In this document: positions 35,318 to 44,495 of the stretch, one piece after another
How positions within the stretch are numbered: position 1 is the stretch's first letter
Layout: every line of letters starts with the position of its first letter
Assembly: GCA_026003895.1 (NCBI GenBank)
Contig: BPIC01000002.1
Location: forward strand, 62,001-126,000
Direction: 5' to 3'
Source of the DNA: Dehalococcoidia bacterium
GTDB lineage: Bacteria; Chloroflexota; Dehalococcoidia; SpSt-223
Length of the DNA stretch: 64,000 nucleotides
Notes under the pieces: generated by a model
What the model saw: the letters and a program-made list of their open reading frames with translations, nothing else
Told to the model about the DNA's origin: nothing
The model's database searches: none
Translations under genes and position numbers: made by a program

Positions 35318-36201
35318 TCGACGGTCGCGCCTTTAGGGGCGACTGCCAGCCGAAGCACTCGTCCCGGTAGGTCGCTGCCGGCGGCAGCGGTCATTGCCGC
35401 CGCGATATCCTCGATCCGGTCGTCGGCGAGGGCCAAGATGCTCGGGCCAGCACCGGAGAGGGCAGCGAGCCGCGCTCCCGCTTGGCGTGCCGCGTCGAGT
35501 ACCCGTGGCAAGGCGGGGATGAGCGCGGCGCGGGCGTCCTGATGCAGCCGGTCTTCGCCGGCGAGCGCGAGGAGATCGAGACGGTTGGTGCAGAGTGCTG
35601 CTACCAGCAGCGCTGTCCGGCCGAGGTTGAAGACGGCATCCGCCCGGGAGACGGTCTCAGGAAGCACCCCCCGTGCCTTGGCGGTTGAGAGTCGTCGCGA
35701 GGGCACGAAGACAAGCGCGGTCAGCTCGGCCGGGAATGGTATCGGGGCGACACGCACGCCGTCGGCGATCACTGCGACGGTGCAGCCACCGTAGACTGCG
35801 GGCGCCACGTTATCGGGATGCCCCTCGATCTCAGCGGCCTTGGTGACCAACTCGTCGGGAGAGAGCGCAACGCCGGCCAGCGCTGCTCCGGCGAGCAGCC
35901 CACCGACGATCGCCGTGCTGCTGCTGCCGAGCCCACGGGAGAGCGGGACGGCGTTGTGGAGCTCGAGGGCGAAGGCGGGCGCGGCGCGGCCGGACAACTG
36001 ATAGCCGATGGTGGCGCAGCGGTAGGCGAGGTTCGACGGGTCTCGCCGCAGGTCGTGCTCCCCTTCACCGTTCACGACCACGTGCGGCGTGGACGCTTCG
36101 GCAATGCGAATGCGGTTGTAGAGCGCAAGCGCCAGCCCGAGGCAGTCAAAACCGGGACCGAGGTTGGCGCTACTGGCCGGCACGCGGACGCTGAGCGTCA
36201 T
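35314..36201 (-). CDS. thrB: homoserine kinase
   Basis: The 295-residue GHMP kinase has RVPASSANLGPGFDCLGLALALYN, the ATP loop VPLSRGLGSSSTAIVGGLLAG, IEGHPDNVAPAVYGGC and the C-terminal GAGPSILAL. It phosphorylates homoserine for threonine synthesis. It lies in the operon after hom, with the coiled-coil gene between them; all overlaps are 4 bases or less. No thrC was seen in the window. Confidence 0.95.
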   Translation of the reverse strand: MTLSVRVPASSANLGPGFDCLGLALALYNRIRIAEASTPHVVVNGEGEHDLRRDPSNLAYRCATIGYQLSGRAAPAFALELHNAVPLSRGLGSSSTAIVGGLLAGAALAGVALSPDELVTKAAEIEGHPDNVAPAVYGGCTVAVIADGVRVAPIPFPAELTALVFVPSRRLSTAKARGVLPETVSRADAVFNLGRTALLVAALCTNRLDLLALAGEDRLHQDARAALIPALPRVLDAARQAGARLAALSGAGPSILALADDRIEDIAAAMTAAAGSDLPGRVLRLAVAPKGATVE

Positions 36202-37205
36202 TTGCCACGCGCCTTGGCGACGCGGGCGCGGACGTCGCGGATTTGCTGCTGCAACTCCGCGACCAGCCGCACCCGGTGCTGCTCTTCCAGCGATTCATAG
36301 TCGGCGAGCAGCTCGGCCAGCTCGTCACGAACCCGCGCGATCGTCGCTGCCTGCTCGTCTACCCGCGCCGCGAGCGCCGCCCGGCGGTCGTCCACCTGCT
36401 TGGCAAGCCGGTGCGTTTCGTCGATCTGCTGTTTGTGTTCGGTTGAGCGAACGTCAAGGTCGTGTGCCTGTTTCTCGACGCGGGACAGCGCGACCCGAAC
36501 GAGATGGAGCTGCTGTTCGAGGGCGCGGCGGGCCTCCTCTTCGGCGAGGACGGCTGACATCCGCTCCTCGGTTTGGATCAACCGGTCGGACAGGATGCGG
36601 ATCTGGTCGCTGAGGGTCTCGCTCTGGCGGGCAAGATTGTCGATCTGCAATTGCAGGTCGCCGAAGCGATCGTCGACCCGCTTTTCGCGCTCGGCGCTAA
36701 TCTGGATTTTCTGGCCAAGCTGGGTGACTTCGGCGCGGAGCGCGTCGTGGGCGCTGTTGGCGGCTTGGACCGATTCGACAACGCGCTGCTGAGCTTCGTT
36801 GAGATTTTGGATCTTGCCCGGAAGCGGGTCGAGATCATGGCGGATCGCCTCGATCCGGTGCCACGCCTCGGCAAGGATGGCGCGCAGGCGCTCCACCTCG
36901 CCTTGGTCTGTCTTGCGGGCGCGATCCGTCGAGGCGGCAAGGTCAGCAAGCGAGTCGCGGCATTGGGCAACCGCACCCTGAACGCTCTTCAGCGCCTCGT
37001 CCATCTGGGCGATCTGGGCGGTCTGACTGCGTAGGGAGGCGATGCCGTCCTGCATGATCCGCAGCTGGTCGGAGAATTCGCGCATGAAGCCGAGAAGCTG
37101 GTCGTACTGACCCTGCATGCGCGTCAGCCCCGCCTTCGCTTGGCGCGCCTCGTCCTCGAGCCACGTCAGCGTGCCGTTCAGGCGACTAAGCTCGAGCGGC
37201 TGCAC
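36198..37205 (-). CDS. long coiled-coil protein of unknown function
   Basis: The 335-residue protein starts at GTG 37205, with GGAGG 6 bases before it and one base after the hom stop. A longer frame upstream lies inside hom. Nearly the whole sequence is heptad-like and rich in Gln, Glu, Arg, Ala and Leu (for example LNGTLTWLEDEARQAKAGLT, DLQLQIDNLARQSETL), consistent with a long coiled coil. There is no signal peptide or membrane segment. I do not recognise a family. Its place between hom and thrB, with overlapping ends, is unusual. Confidence 0.8.
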   Translation of the reverse strand: MQPLELSRLNGTLTWLEDEARQAKAGLTRMQGQYDQLLGFMREFSDQLRIMQDGIASLRSQTAQIAQMDEALKSVQGAVAQCRDSLADLAASTDRARKTDQGEVERLRAILAEAWHRIEAIRHDLDPLPGKIQNLNEAQQRVVESVQAANSAHDALRAEVTQLGQKIQISAEREKRVDDRFGDLQLQIDNLARQSETLSDQIRILSDRLIQTEERMSAVLAEEEARRALEQQLHLVRVALSRVEKQAHDLDVRSTEHKQQIDETHRLAKQVDDRRAALAARVDEQAATIARVRDELAELLADYESLEEQHRVRLVAELQQQIRDVRARVAKARGK

Positions 37206-37206
37206 G

Positions 37207-38505
37207 TTAGTCCTCCACGCGGAGAAAGCTGGCGACCGTCGGGACCACCGGCAGGCGGGCGATCGCGGCGACCGTCTTCTGCATGGCCGATTCGCTGGCA
37301 CGATGCGTCATGACGACGAGCTCCGCCGTTCCGGTGTCGGCGTTGGCCGCGACCTGAATGACCGAGGCAATACTAATCGTGTGGTTGCCGAACTCGCGGG
37401 CAATCTGTGCCAGCACGCCAGGCCGATCGGCAACGATCAGCCGGAGGTAATAGCGCGAACTGACGAGGTCCATCGGCACGACGGGCAGAGGCTGGCGAGG
37501 TGGCTCCGCTGACGCCGGGGAGACGCCCCGGACGAGATGCTGCACCACATCGACGACGTCGGCGACGACGGCGCTCGTCGTTGGCTCGGCGCCCGCCCCC
37601 CGTCCATAAAGCATCAGCCGACCAACCAGATCGCCATCGACTTCGACGCCATTGAAGACGCCATCGACCTTCGCCAAGAGCCGGTCGCGCGGGATGAGGG
37701 TCGGGTGGACCCGCGCCTCGACCCCGCCGTCGGCGCGTCGCGCGATCGCCAGCAGCTTGATCGCGTAGCCAAGATTGGCGGCGTACTCGAAATCTCGCGC
37801 CGAGAGTCGGCGAATGCCCTCCCGGAAAATGTGGTGCGGCCGGATCTCGGCGTGGAAGGCGAGCGACGCAAGAATGGCCAATTTGTAGACAGCGTCGTGG
37901 CCATCCACGTCGTCGGCAGGGTCGGCTTCGGCGTATCCGAGCGCCTGGGCCTCTGCGAGTGCCCCGCTAAACTCGCTTCCTTCTCCGGCCATCTTGGTCA
38001 GGATATAGTTTGTCGTGCCATTGATGATCGCCCGGATCTGGCTGATTTCGTTAGCGCTCAGGTCGTGCTGAAACACGGCGATGATCGGGATGCCACCGCC
38101 GACACTTGCTTCGTACTTGACGGCGACGCCGCGCTCGGCGGCGGCGCGCAACAACTCCGGACCATGCTTGGCGAGCACCTCTTTGTTCGCTGTCACAACG
38201 TGCTTGCCGTTGGCGATGGCGCGCTGAAGAAAACCGAGCGCTGGGTCCTCGCCCCCGATCACCTCGACCACGATATCGATTTCGGGGTCGTCGAGCACGT
38301 CGGCCGGGTTCGTTGTCAGACAGGCTCGGTCGATTGGAACAGAGCGCGGCTTCGCGGGGTCGCGCACGAGAACGCGGCGGATCGCCAGCGACGCGCCAAG
38401 ATGGCCAAATAGCGCCTCGCCCTTGGCGGGCAGGATCCGCGCTACGCCGCTGCCGACCGTGCCCAGACCGAGCAGGCCGATGCCGAGCCGATTCCGTGTG
38501 CCCAC
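37207..38505 (-). CDS. hom: homoserine dehydrogenase
   Basis: The 432-residue protein has the NAD(P)-binding GLLGLGTVGSGVARIL, the substrate region VEVIGGEDPALGFLQRAIANGKHVVTANKEVLAKHG, KYEASVGGGIPII, INGTTNYILTKM, DVDGHDAVYKLAILASLAF and a C-terminal ACT domain (SRYYLRLIVADRPGVLAQIA, about 345-425) that usually gives threonine feedback control. It reduces aspartate semialdehyde to homoserine. GTG 38505 follows GGAGGGTCC. It is in the GNAT-hom-coiled-coil-thrB-ATL operon. Confidence 0.95.
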   Translation of the reverse strand: MGTRNRLGIGLLGLGTVGSGVARILPAKGEALFGHLGASLAIRRVLVRDPAKPRSVPIDRACLTTNPADVLDDPEIDIVVEVIGGEDPALGFLQRAIANGKHVVTANKEVLAKHGPELLRAAAERGVAVKYEASVGGGIPIIAVFQHDLSANEISQIRAIINGTTNYILTKMAGEGSEFSGALAEAQALGYAEADPADDVDGHDAVYKLAILASLAFHAEIRPHHIFREGIRRLSARDFEYAANLGYAIKLLAIARRADGGVEARVHPTLIPRDRLLAKVDGVFNGVEVDGDLVGRLMLYGRGAGAEPTTSAVVADVVDVVQHLVRGVSPASAEPPRQPLPVVPMDLVSSRYYLRLIVADRPGVLAQIAREFGNHTISIASVIQVAANADTGTAELVVMTHRASESAMQKTVAAIARLPVVPTVASFLRVED

Positions 38506-38545
38506 GGACCCTCCTGGGGACCGGCGAGCTTGATCCCGCCGGCGA

Positions 38546-39076
38546 TCACGCGACGGATGCCGCGAGAAGAAGTGTCACTTCGTCCTCGCGGTCCACCACG
38601 TCGCGTACACCCCGAATCGTAAACCCCTGCTTGCGCAGAAACCGGATCGCCGGCGCATTGCGCGCCTCGACACTCGCCTCGACGACGCGCAAGCCGTGCC
38701 GGCGTGCCCAGTCGCGCACCTCGCCAACCAGCCGCGAGCCCAACCCACACCGCCGCCACCGTGCGCCGACCACCAACAGGTCAATCGTGGCGCGGGCGCG
38801 GGCGCCGGCGCCGGTCGCCAACACGTAGGCGGCGATCGTCTCGTCTTCCAGCAGAAGCGAGAAGTCCGCTGCCTCCAGACGTGCCTCAAGCGATGGGACG
38901 AGGGGAAACCCGTCGACGGTGCGCGGCCGGGGCAGCTTGGTCGGGCGTAGGCGAAAGCTGGTTTCCTCCCCCCACTCTTGGCGCTCGAGCTGCCAGGCCC
39001 ATTCGGTCGTGTAACTGGGGTCGAGCTCGAGGCAGTCGAGCACGTCGTCGTCGCGCATCCGGCGGGGGCGCAGCAC
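38546..39076 (-). CDS. GNAT family N-acetyltransferase, probably leaderless
   Basis: The GNAT fold is clear: RPRRMRDDDVLDCLELD, FSLLLEDETIAAYVLATGAG, ARATIDLLVVGARWRRCGLGSRLVGEVRDWARRHG (acetyl-CoA loop RxxGLGSRL) and VEASVEARNAPAIRFLRKQGF. GTG 39076 lies 6 bases after a TATACT box (39088-39083), so this start is likely leaderless. An in-frame TTG at 39136 would place that box inside the gene. It is 176 residues long from here. Substrate is unknown. It heads the hom-thrB operon (40-base gap). Confidence 0.8.
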   Translation of the reverse strand: MLRPRRMRDDDVLDCLELDPSYTTEWAWQLERQEWGEETSFRLRPTKLPRPRTVDGFPLVPSLEARLEAADFSLLLEDETIAAYVLATGAGARARATIDLLVVGARWRRCGLGSRLVGEVRDWARRHGLRVVEASVEARNAPAIRFLRKQGFTIRGVRDVVDREDEVTLLLAASVA

Positions 39077-39082
39077 GTGGCT

Positions 39083-39088
39083 AGTATA
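39083..39088 (-). promoter_or_regulatory. leaderless promoter -10 (TATACT) of the GNAT-hom-thrB operon
   Basis: TATACT ends 6 bases before GTG 39076. A possible -35 (TGCTTG) lies 16 bases upstream. Confidence 0.5.
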
Positions 39089-39124
39089 GGCCGCAAGCTG
39101 CGACCAAGCAGCGGGTTCGGCAGG

Positions 39125-39154
39125 TTGTTCGGCCAAACGGGCGGTGAGTATACT
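39125..39154 (+). promoter_or_regulatory. probable gatB promoter
   Basis: TTGTTC (39125-39130) and TATACT (39149-39154) are 18 bases apart, 35 bases before ATG 39190, divergent from the GNAT promoter. Confidence 0.5.
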
Positions 39155-39189
39155 TTCTCAGCCTTCCGCTGAGCGCGGAGCGGGGACCC

Positions 39190-40650
39190 ATGCGCTACGA
39201 AGCCGTCATCGGGCTCGAAGTCCACGCCCAACTTGTCACGAAGACCAAGATGTTCTGCTCATGCAGCGCGGCCTACGCGGACGCGCCGCCGAACTCCACG
39301 GTCTGTCCGATCTGCCTCGGCATGCCGGGGACGCTGCCCGTCGCCAACAAGCGGGCGATCGATTTCACCATCATGACCGGGTTGGCGCTGGGCTGCACGA
39401 TCCCCGAGTGGGCCAAGTTCGATCGCAAGAACTATCCGTATCCCGACCTGATGAAGGGCTACCAGATCTCGCAGTATGATGCGCCGCTTTGCATCAACGG
39501 GGCGCTTACGATCAGTCTTCCCGACGGCACGCGCCGCCGAATCGGCATTACTCGCGTGCACCTGGAAGAAGACACCGCGCGGCTGCTGCACCGCGTCGAT
39601 GCCAGCGGCGAGGCCCATTCGCTCATCGATGTCAACCGCGCCGGCACACCGCTGATGGAAATCGTCAGCGAGCCCGATCTGCGAACGCCCGAGGAAGCGA
39701 AGCTTTATCTTCAAAAGCTGCGGCGTATCCTGCGCTACCTCGGCGTGTCGAGTGGCAACATGGAGGAGGGCAGCTTTCGCTGCGATGCCAATATCTCGCT
39801 CCGTCCCGTCGGTGAGACGGCGTTTGGCGCCAAGGTTGAGATCAAGAACATGAATAGCTTCGCCTCGGTGGAGCGGGCGCTCGAATACGAGATTGCCCGG
39901 CAGACCGATCTCCTCGAGCGCGGCGAACGGATCCCGCAGGAAACGCGCGGCTGGGTGGAGGACAAGGGCTACACGGTCGGTCAACGGAGCAAGGAACACG
40001 CGCACGACTACCGCTACTTCCCGGAGCCGGACCTGCCACCTGTGGTCATCGACCGTGCGTGGGTGGAGCGCCTCCGCGCGCAAATGCCGGAACTGCCAGA
40101 CGAGAAAGAGCAGCGCTATCGAACGGTGCTCGGCCTGAGCGACTACGATGCGAAGCAACTGGTCGCGGACCGGCGGACCGCGGAATACTTCGAACAGGCG
40201 CTCGCCGCCTCGTCGGCCGGCAACGGCCGCGCCAAGGCCCTCGCCAATTGGATCATCAACGACGTCAATAGCGTGTTGAATGCACGCGGGATTGAGATCG
40301 ACGCGTTTCCGGTCCGGCCCGAAGGCTTGAACGAATTGCTCGACCTCGTTGACTCTGGCGCGCTCAGCGTCAAGATTGCCCGCGATGTCTTCGCACGGAT
40401 GGTCGAGACCGGCCGATCGGCGACGGCGATCGTTGAGGAACAAGGTCTGCGTCAGATTTCAGACGACACGATCGTGTTGCAGGCGATCGATGCGGCGATG
40501 GCAGAAAACCCGAAAGCCGTCGAGGATTTTCGGGCTGGAAAGACGGCAGCGCTCGATTTCCTCTTTGGCAAGGTCATGAAGGCAACCCGGGGAAAGGCCA
40601 ACCCGCAACTGACGCGACGGCTCTTGAGCGAGAAGCTTGGCTCAAGCTGA
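39190..40650 (+). CDS. gatB: aspartyl/glutamyl-tRNA amidotransferase subunit B
   Basis: The 486-residue protein is full length: YEAVIGLEVHAQLVTKTKMFCSC, ICLGMPGTLPVANKRA, DFDRKNYPYPDLMKGYQISQ-type block, LEEDTARLLH, DVNRAGTPLMEIVSEPD and the C-terminal Yqey-like tail (about 330-480). It forms Asn-tRNA and/or Gln-tRNA from the mischarged forms, together with GatA and GatC, which are not in the window. Its stop is overlapped by the DUF2342 gene. Confidence 0.96.
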   Translation: MRYEAVIGLEVHAQLVTKTKMFCSCSAAYADAPPNSTVCPICLGMPGTLPVANKRAIDFTIMTGLALGCTIPEWAKFDRKNYPYPDLMKGYQISQYDAPLCINGALTISLPDGTRRRIGITRVHLEEDTARLLHRVDASGEAHSLIDVNRAGTPLMEIVSEPDLRTPEEAKLYLQKLRRILRYLGVSSGNMEEGSFRCDANISLRPVGETAFGAKVEIKNMNSFASVERALEYEIARQTDLLERGERIPQETRGWVEDKGYTVGQRSKEHAHDYRYFPEPDLPPVVIDRAWVERLRAQMPELPDEKEQRYRTVLGLSDYDAKQLVADRRTAEYFEQALAASSAGNGRAKALANWIINDVNSVLNARGIEIDAFPVRPEGLNELLDLVDSGALSVKIARDVFARMVETGRSATAIVEEQGLRQISDDTIVLQAIDAAMAENPKAVEDFRAGKTAALDFLFGKVMKATRGKANPQLTRRLLSEKLGSS

Positions 40651-41716
40651 GGCGGGCCGCCCGGGAATCGATTGGGCGATCGTCCGCGCTGCCGCCCATC
40701 GGACCGTCGGCACGAACTGGCTCGAAGTCGGCCCGGCGCTCGAACGACTTCAGGCGCAGTATGCCGCCTACGTTGCCGATTCGAAAGCGTTGATCGCCGA
40801 ATTTACCGGCTGGACTCTGCCGATCGCGCCCGAAAACGTCGAGGTCGCCGATCGCGAGGCTTGGGTCGACGCGAACATTGGTCAGTTTCGCCGCCTCTTC
40901 GAGGCACTGGCGCCATCGCTCTTCCCCGATCCGGGACCGAATGCCTTCAACCGGGTGCTTGCCGGCGCCGGCGTTGTCGCCCTCTCTGTGCAAGTTGGGC
41001 TCTTGCTCGGCTTTCTGTCGCGCCGGGTGCTTGGCCAATTCGATGTCGCCTTTTTTGGGGCAGCAGCCGACCGGAGGGTGCTCTTCGTCGAGCCAAACAT
41101 CCGGCGGGCAATTGCGGTGATGCGCGTCAACCCAGATTCGTTCCGACTGTATCTCAGTCTCCACGAAACGACCCACGTTGCCGAGTTCGGTGCGCATCCC
41201 TGGCTGGCGGACTATCTGATCGGGCTGCTTCGCGACTATCTTGGCACGTTGGGCGGCGATCCGCTGGCCTCCCTCGCTGCCCGTCTCGCCGGCCGGAGCA
41301 GCGGGGCTGCCGGCGCCGGCCCAATCGGCCTCTTTCTGTCAGACGAGCAGCGAGCGATCTTCGACCGGCTGCAGGCGGCGATGAGCCTTATCGAGGGATA
41401 TGGAGATTATGTCATGCACACCCTCGCCCCGCGCCGGCTTGCCGATGCCGCCGAGATCGATCGGAAGTTCGCCGAGCGACGGCGGCGCCGCTCCCCCCTC
41501 GAACAACTCGTCTTCCGCATCACGGGTCTTGACCTCAAGCTGGCCCAATATGCCGCGGGTGAGCGCTTCGTTTCGCAGATCGTCGAGTTGGCTGGGCATG
41601 ATGCGGCACAGCTTGCTTGGCGCGATGCCGACTCGCTCCCGACGATGAAGGAGATCCTCGAGCCCCCGCGCTGGCTCGAGCGCATGGGGATCACCGCTGC
41701 CGGACGGAGCCGGTAG
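40637..41716 (+). CDS. DUF2342 zinc-metallopeptidase-like protein (F420-biosynthesis-associated family)
   Basis: The 359-residue protein has a zinc motif LHETTHVAEFGAHPWL (HETTH, 176-180), then MSLIEGYGDYVMH, and AFFGAAADRRVLFVEPNI ahead of it, matching the DUF2342 family, often listed as coenzyme-F420-biosynthesis-associated. No F420 synthesis genes are beside it. The probable start is TTG 40637, which overlaps gatB by 14 bases; the ribosome site is weak, so the true start may be later. Confidence 0.8.
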   Translation: MAQAEAGRPGIDWAIVRAAAHRTVGTNWLEVGPALERLQAQYAAYVADSKALIAEFTGWTLPIAPENVEVADREAWVDANIGQFRRLFEALAPSLFPDPGPNAFNRVLAGAGVVALSVQVGLLLGFLSRRVLGQFDVAFFGAAADRRVLFVEPNIRRAIAVMRVNPDSFRLYLSLHETTHVAEFGAHPWLADYLIGLLRDYLGTLGGDPLASLAARLAGRSSGAAGAGPIGLFLSDEQRAIFDRLQAAMSLIEGYGDYVMHTLAPRRLADAAEIDRKFAERRRRRSPLEQLVFRITGLDLKLAQYAAGERFVSQIVELAGHDAAQLAWRDADSLPTMKEILEPPRWLERMGITAAGRSR

Positions 41717-41725
41717 CCCGGGCCA

Positions 41726-44458
41726 GTGGTGAGCCAAGGGGCGCTCCCTCTCGCTGTCCTTGGCTGTGTCGCGCTCGCATTCGCGCTTCGCGTCGCTGGC
41801 CTCGGCGCCCAAAGCCTCTGGTACGACGAGGGGTTCAGCGTCTACCTTGCTTCCCAGTCGCTCGGAGAGATCACCCGGCTGACCGCCGGCGACATCCATC
41901 CGCCGTTCTACTATTACCTGTTGCACGGCTGGATCGCGCTCGCTGGCGCCAATGAGTTCGCGCTCCGCTTCCTGTCCCTTCTGCCCTCGGTGCTCACCGT
42001 CCCGGTCATCGCCCGCCTTGCGGGACGCGCCGGGGCGCCTGCGGCGGCGGTCGGCGCACTCATCGCGGCCATTGCCCCCGCCGCCGTCTGGTATGGTCAA
42101 GAGGCGCGGATGTATGCGCTGCTGGTCCTGCTCGTCGCGCTCTCGCTTGACCGGTTCCTCACCTTCATCAATAACGGTGGCGCTGCCGCCTTTGCCGGCT
42201 GGGTCATCCCTTCTGCTTTCGCCATCTATAGCCACTTCTACGGCGCGTTTGTTGTCGCGGCGGAGGCTGCGATCGGCCTCTGTTGGGTACTTGCCGGCGT
42301 TCGAATCGGGCCGGGGCTCCGGCGCGCCGGGCTGCTGCTCGTCGGCTTCGCCGTCATTGCGGCGAGCTACCTTCCGTGGCTCGGCCCGGCGTTGACGCGG
42401 CTCGACGGCGACGAAAGTTACTATCAGGGTACCCTCGACCCCGCCCAAGTCGTCCGCGAGGCTGCCACCCTCATCGCCGTCGGCGAAACGCTCGACGGCC
42501 CACTCATCCTGCTTGGAGCCGCCGCCTTCGCGCTGGCGATCGCCGTCGGCGGTTGGGCACTCCGACGTCGTCCACTCGCCGTCGGGCTGTTGCTGGCTGC
42601 CATCGTGGTGCCGCTTCTGCTCCTCCTTGGTGTGAGTTGGAGTCGGCCGAAGTTCCATCCGCGCTACCTTCTGGTGACGCTGCCGGCGGCGCAGGCGCTC
42701 GCCGCGGCCGGAATCGGCTGGTTCCTGACGCGACCGCTCCCCGCGAGAATCGCGGGAGGAGCGTTGATGGCGGCGCTGGCCGTGCCATATGCGGTCGCGC
42801 TCGCCAATGCGGCGTTCGACCCACGTTTTGCCCGCGACGACTGGCGCGCCGCCGTCGCGGCGCTCGATGTGGGGCCTCGCGATGCCGTCGCCCTCATTTC
42901 GGGCCATGCCTTCCCGGTGTTCACGTACTACTACGGCGATCGGCCCTATACGCCGCTGCCCGATGGCTTCACCCTGTCGACGCGGGCCACGCTCGGCTAC
43001 AACCTCGCCAACACGCTCAACGAGCTGGCCGCACGCGCCGACCGGCTTTGGATCCTCCGCTGGCAGGACGAGGTCGTCGATCCGAACGGGTTCCTCGGGC
43101 GCCTGCTTGCCACGGGGGCGGACCGCGAGCCGTTGAACGCCGCCCCGCACGGCGTCGGCCTCGAGCGGTACCGCTTCTGGCCGAACGCTCATTTCTCGGC
43201 CGAGCCGGAAATCGACCATCCGCTCGATGTCAACTTCGGCAATGTCCTGCGACTGCTCGGCTACGAGCGCAGCGGTGGCGCGGCCGCGAGGTCACTCGTT
43301 GTCCCAGCCGGCGAGCCGCTGATCCTCACGCTCTATTGGCAAGCGGCACGTCCGCTCAGCGCCGATTACAAAGTCACGGTTCGGCTCGTCGACGAGCGTG
43401 GCATGATCTGGGGACGCAGCGACCGGCGTCCGGCGGCCTATTTCTACCCCACGCCCCGTTGGAAGCCCGGCGAGATCGTGTTTGGTGATCTGCCCATCCC
43501 CCTCGAGCCGACCACGCCGCCCGGTGACTATTGGGTGGAGGTCGAGGTGTATGCCGAAGACGGGGCGCGCCTTGCGCCCCTCGACGTGTTGGACGCGCTC
43601 GGCAACCGAGCGGGGCAGGCAACGAGGATTGCCCCGCTCCGCGTCAGCCCGCCGACTGGCCGGCAGCCGCCGACCTCGATCGCGCGGCCGCTCGACGCGA
43701 CCGTCGGCGCGATTCACGTCGTTGGCATCGATGGGACGGGCGACCTCGGAACGGTTCGCCCGGGGCAGCGGCTGGTGATTGGCTACTACTGGAGGCGCAG
43801 TGGGCAGCCCGGTGGCGACCTCCAGCTCCGGCTGACGCGGGACGGAAGACCGATCGCGCTGGCCAGCGAGGGTATCCCGCGGGAGGGCATCGAGTCCGCG
43901 CCACCGGGCTGGACGTGGCGGGCGCTTTGGCCCCTCCTCATTCCGGCGGACGTCCCTGCCGGACCAATCGCGGTCGAGTTGTCGGACGGCGAGCGCAGCG
44001 TTCCGCTCGCGCGCGCCACGGTGGAGGTGGTCGATCGGTCGTTTACGCTGCCAGACTCTCTCCCGAACCCGGTTGCCGTGCCATTCGGCCAGCTGGCGGA
44101 ACTCCGGAGCTGGGAGAGCGACCGCAGGGTGATCCGTCCCGGCGACACGCTAACCGTCCAACTGGTCTGGCTTGCCCGGGGATCCTCGGATCGGCCGCTG
44201 AAAGTCTTCGTCCACGTTGTGGACGAAACCGGGCGGGTAGTGGCGCAACGTGATGCCGAGCCAGGCGAAGGCCGTTGGCCAACCACGGCTTGGCTGGCCG
44301 GCCAAGTGATTCTCGATCGCGCCCCGATCGTGCTTCCCGCCACCTTGCCGCGTGGCCACTATGGAATCGTGATCGGGATGTATGACCCGCTGAGCGGCAA
44401 CCGATTGCCCGTGACCGGAGGCGACAGCGTCCGGCTCGGTGACTTCATGGTTCAGTAA
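41726..44458 (+). CDS. GT-C membrane glycosyltransferase with long C-terminal beta-sandwich region
   Basis: The 910-residue protein has about 10-12 N-terminal membrane helices (to about 370). The first loop has SLWYDEGFSVYLA (D34, E35), the catalytic pair of GT-C enzymes, followed by DIHPPFYYYLLHGWI and a VWYGQEARMYALL segment. The last ~400 residues are extracytoplasmic and look like several beta-sandwich domains (WQAARPLSADYKVTVRL, RPGQRLVIGYYW and LPRGHYGIVIGMYD). It may glycosylate and bind a surface polymer. GTG 41726 or 41729 may be the start. Confidence 0.75.
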   Translation: MVSQGALPLAVLGCVALAFALRVAGLGAQSLWYDEGFSVYLASQSLGEITRLTAGDIHPPFYYYLLHGWIALAGANEFALRFLSLLPSVLTVPVIARLAGRAGAPAAAVGALIAAIAPAAVWYGQEARMYALLVLLVALSLDRFLTFINNGGAAAFAGWVIPSAFAIYSHFYGAFVVAAEAAIGLCWVLAGVRIGPGLRRAGLLLVGFAVIAASYLPWLGPALTRLDGDESYYQGTLDPAQVVREAATLIAVGETLDGPLILLGAAAFALAIAVGGWALRRRPLAVGLLLAAIVVPLLLLLGVSWSRPKFHPRYLLVTLPAAQALAAAGIGWFLTRPLPARIAGGALMAALAVPYAVALANAAFDPRFARDDWRAAVAALDVGPRDAVALISGHAFPVFTYYYGDRPYTPLPDGFTLSTRATLGYNLANTLNELAARADRLWILRWQDEVVDPNGFLGRLLATGADREPLNAAPHGVGLERYRFWPNAHFSAEPEIDHPLDVNFGNVLRLLGYERSGGAAARSLVVPAGEPLILTLYWQAARPLSADYKVTVRLVDERGMIWGRSDRRPAAYFYPTPRWKPGEIVFGDLPIPLEPTTPPGDYWVEVEVYAEDGARLAPLDVLDALGNRAGQATRIAPLRVSPPTGRQPPTSIARPLDATVGAIHVVGIDGTGDLGTVRPGQRLVIGYYWRRSGQPGGDLQLRLTRDGRPIALASEGIPREGIESAPPGWTWRALWPLLIPADVPAGPIAVELSDGERSVPLARATVEVVDRSFTLPDSLPNPVAVPFGQLAELRSWESDRRVIRPGDTLTVQLVWLARGSSDRPLKVFVHVVDETGRVVAQRDAEPGEGRWPTTAWLAGQVILDRAPIVLPATLPRGHYGIVIGMYDPLSGNRLPVTGGDSVRLGDFMVQ

Positions 44459-44464
44459 GCCTGG

Positions 44465-44470
44465 TATACT
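44465..44470 (+). promoter_or_regulatory. probable -10 box (TATACT) for pyrE
   Basis: TATACT ends 25 bases before ATG 44496, with GAGGTG in between. The -35 region is weak. Confidence 0.4.
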
Positions 44471-44495
44471 CGCGCAAATTCGCGCCGAGGTGACG

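Noticed and set aside
36202-37301. Start of the coiled-coil protein at 37301
   Set aside because: The first 32 residues would lie inside hom, are not coiled coil, and GGAGG precedes GTG 37205.
41339-43219. A 626-codon minus-strand open frame
   Set aside because: It lies opposite the DUF2342 and GT-C genes, has Arg/Glu/Gly/Asp-rich composition typical of high-GC antisense frames, and has no recognisable domain.
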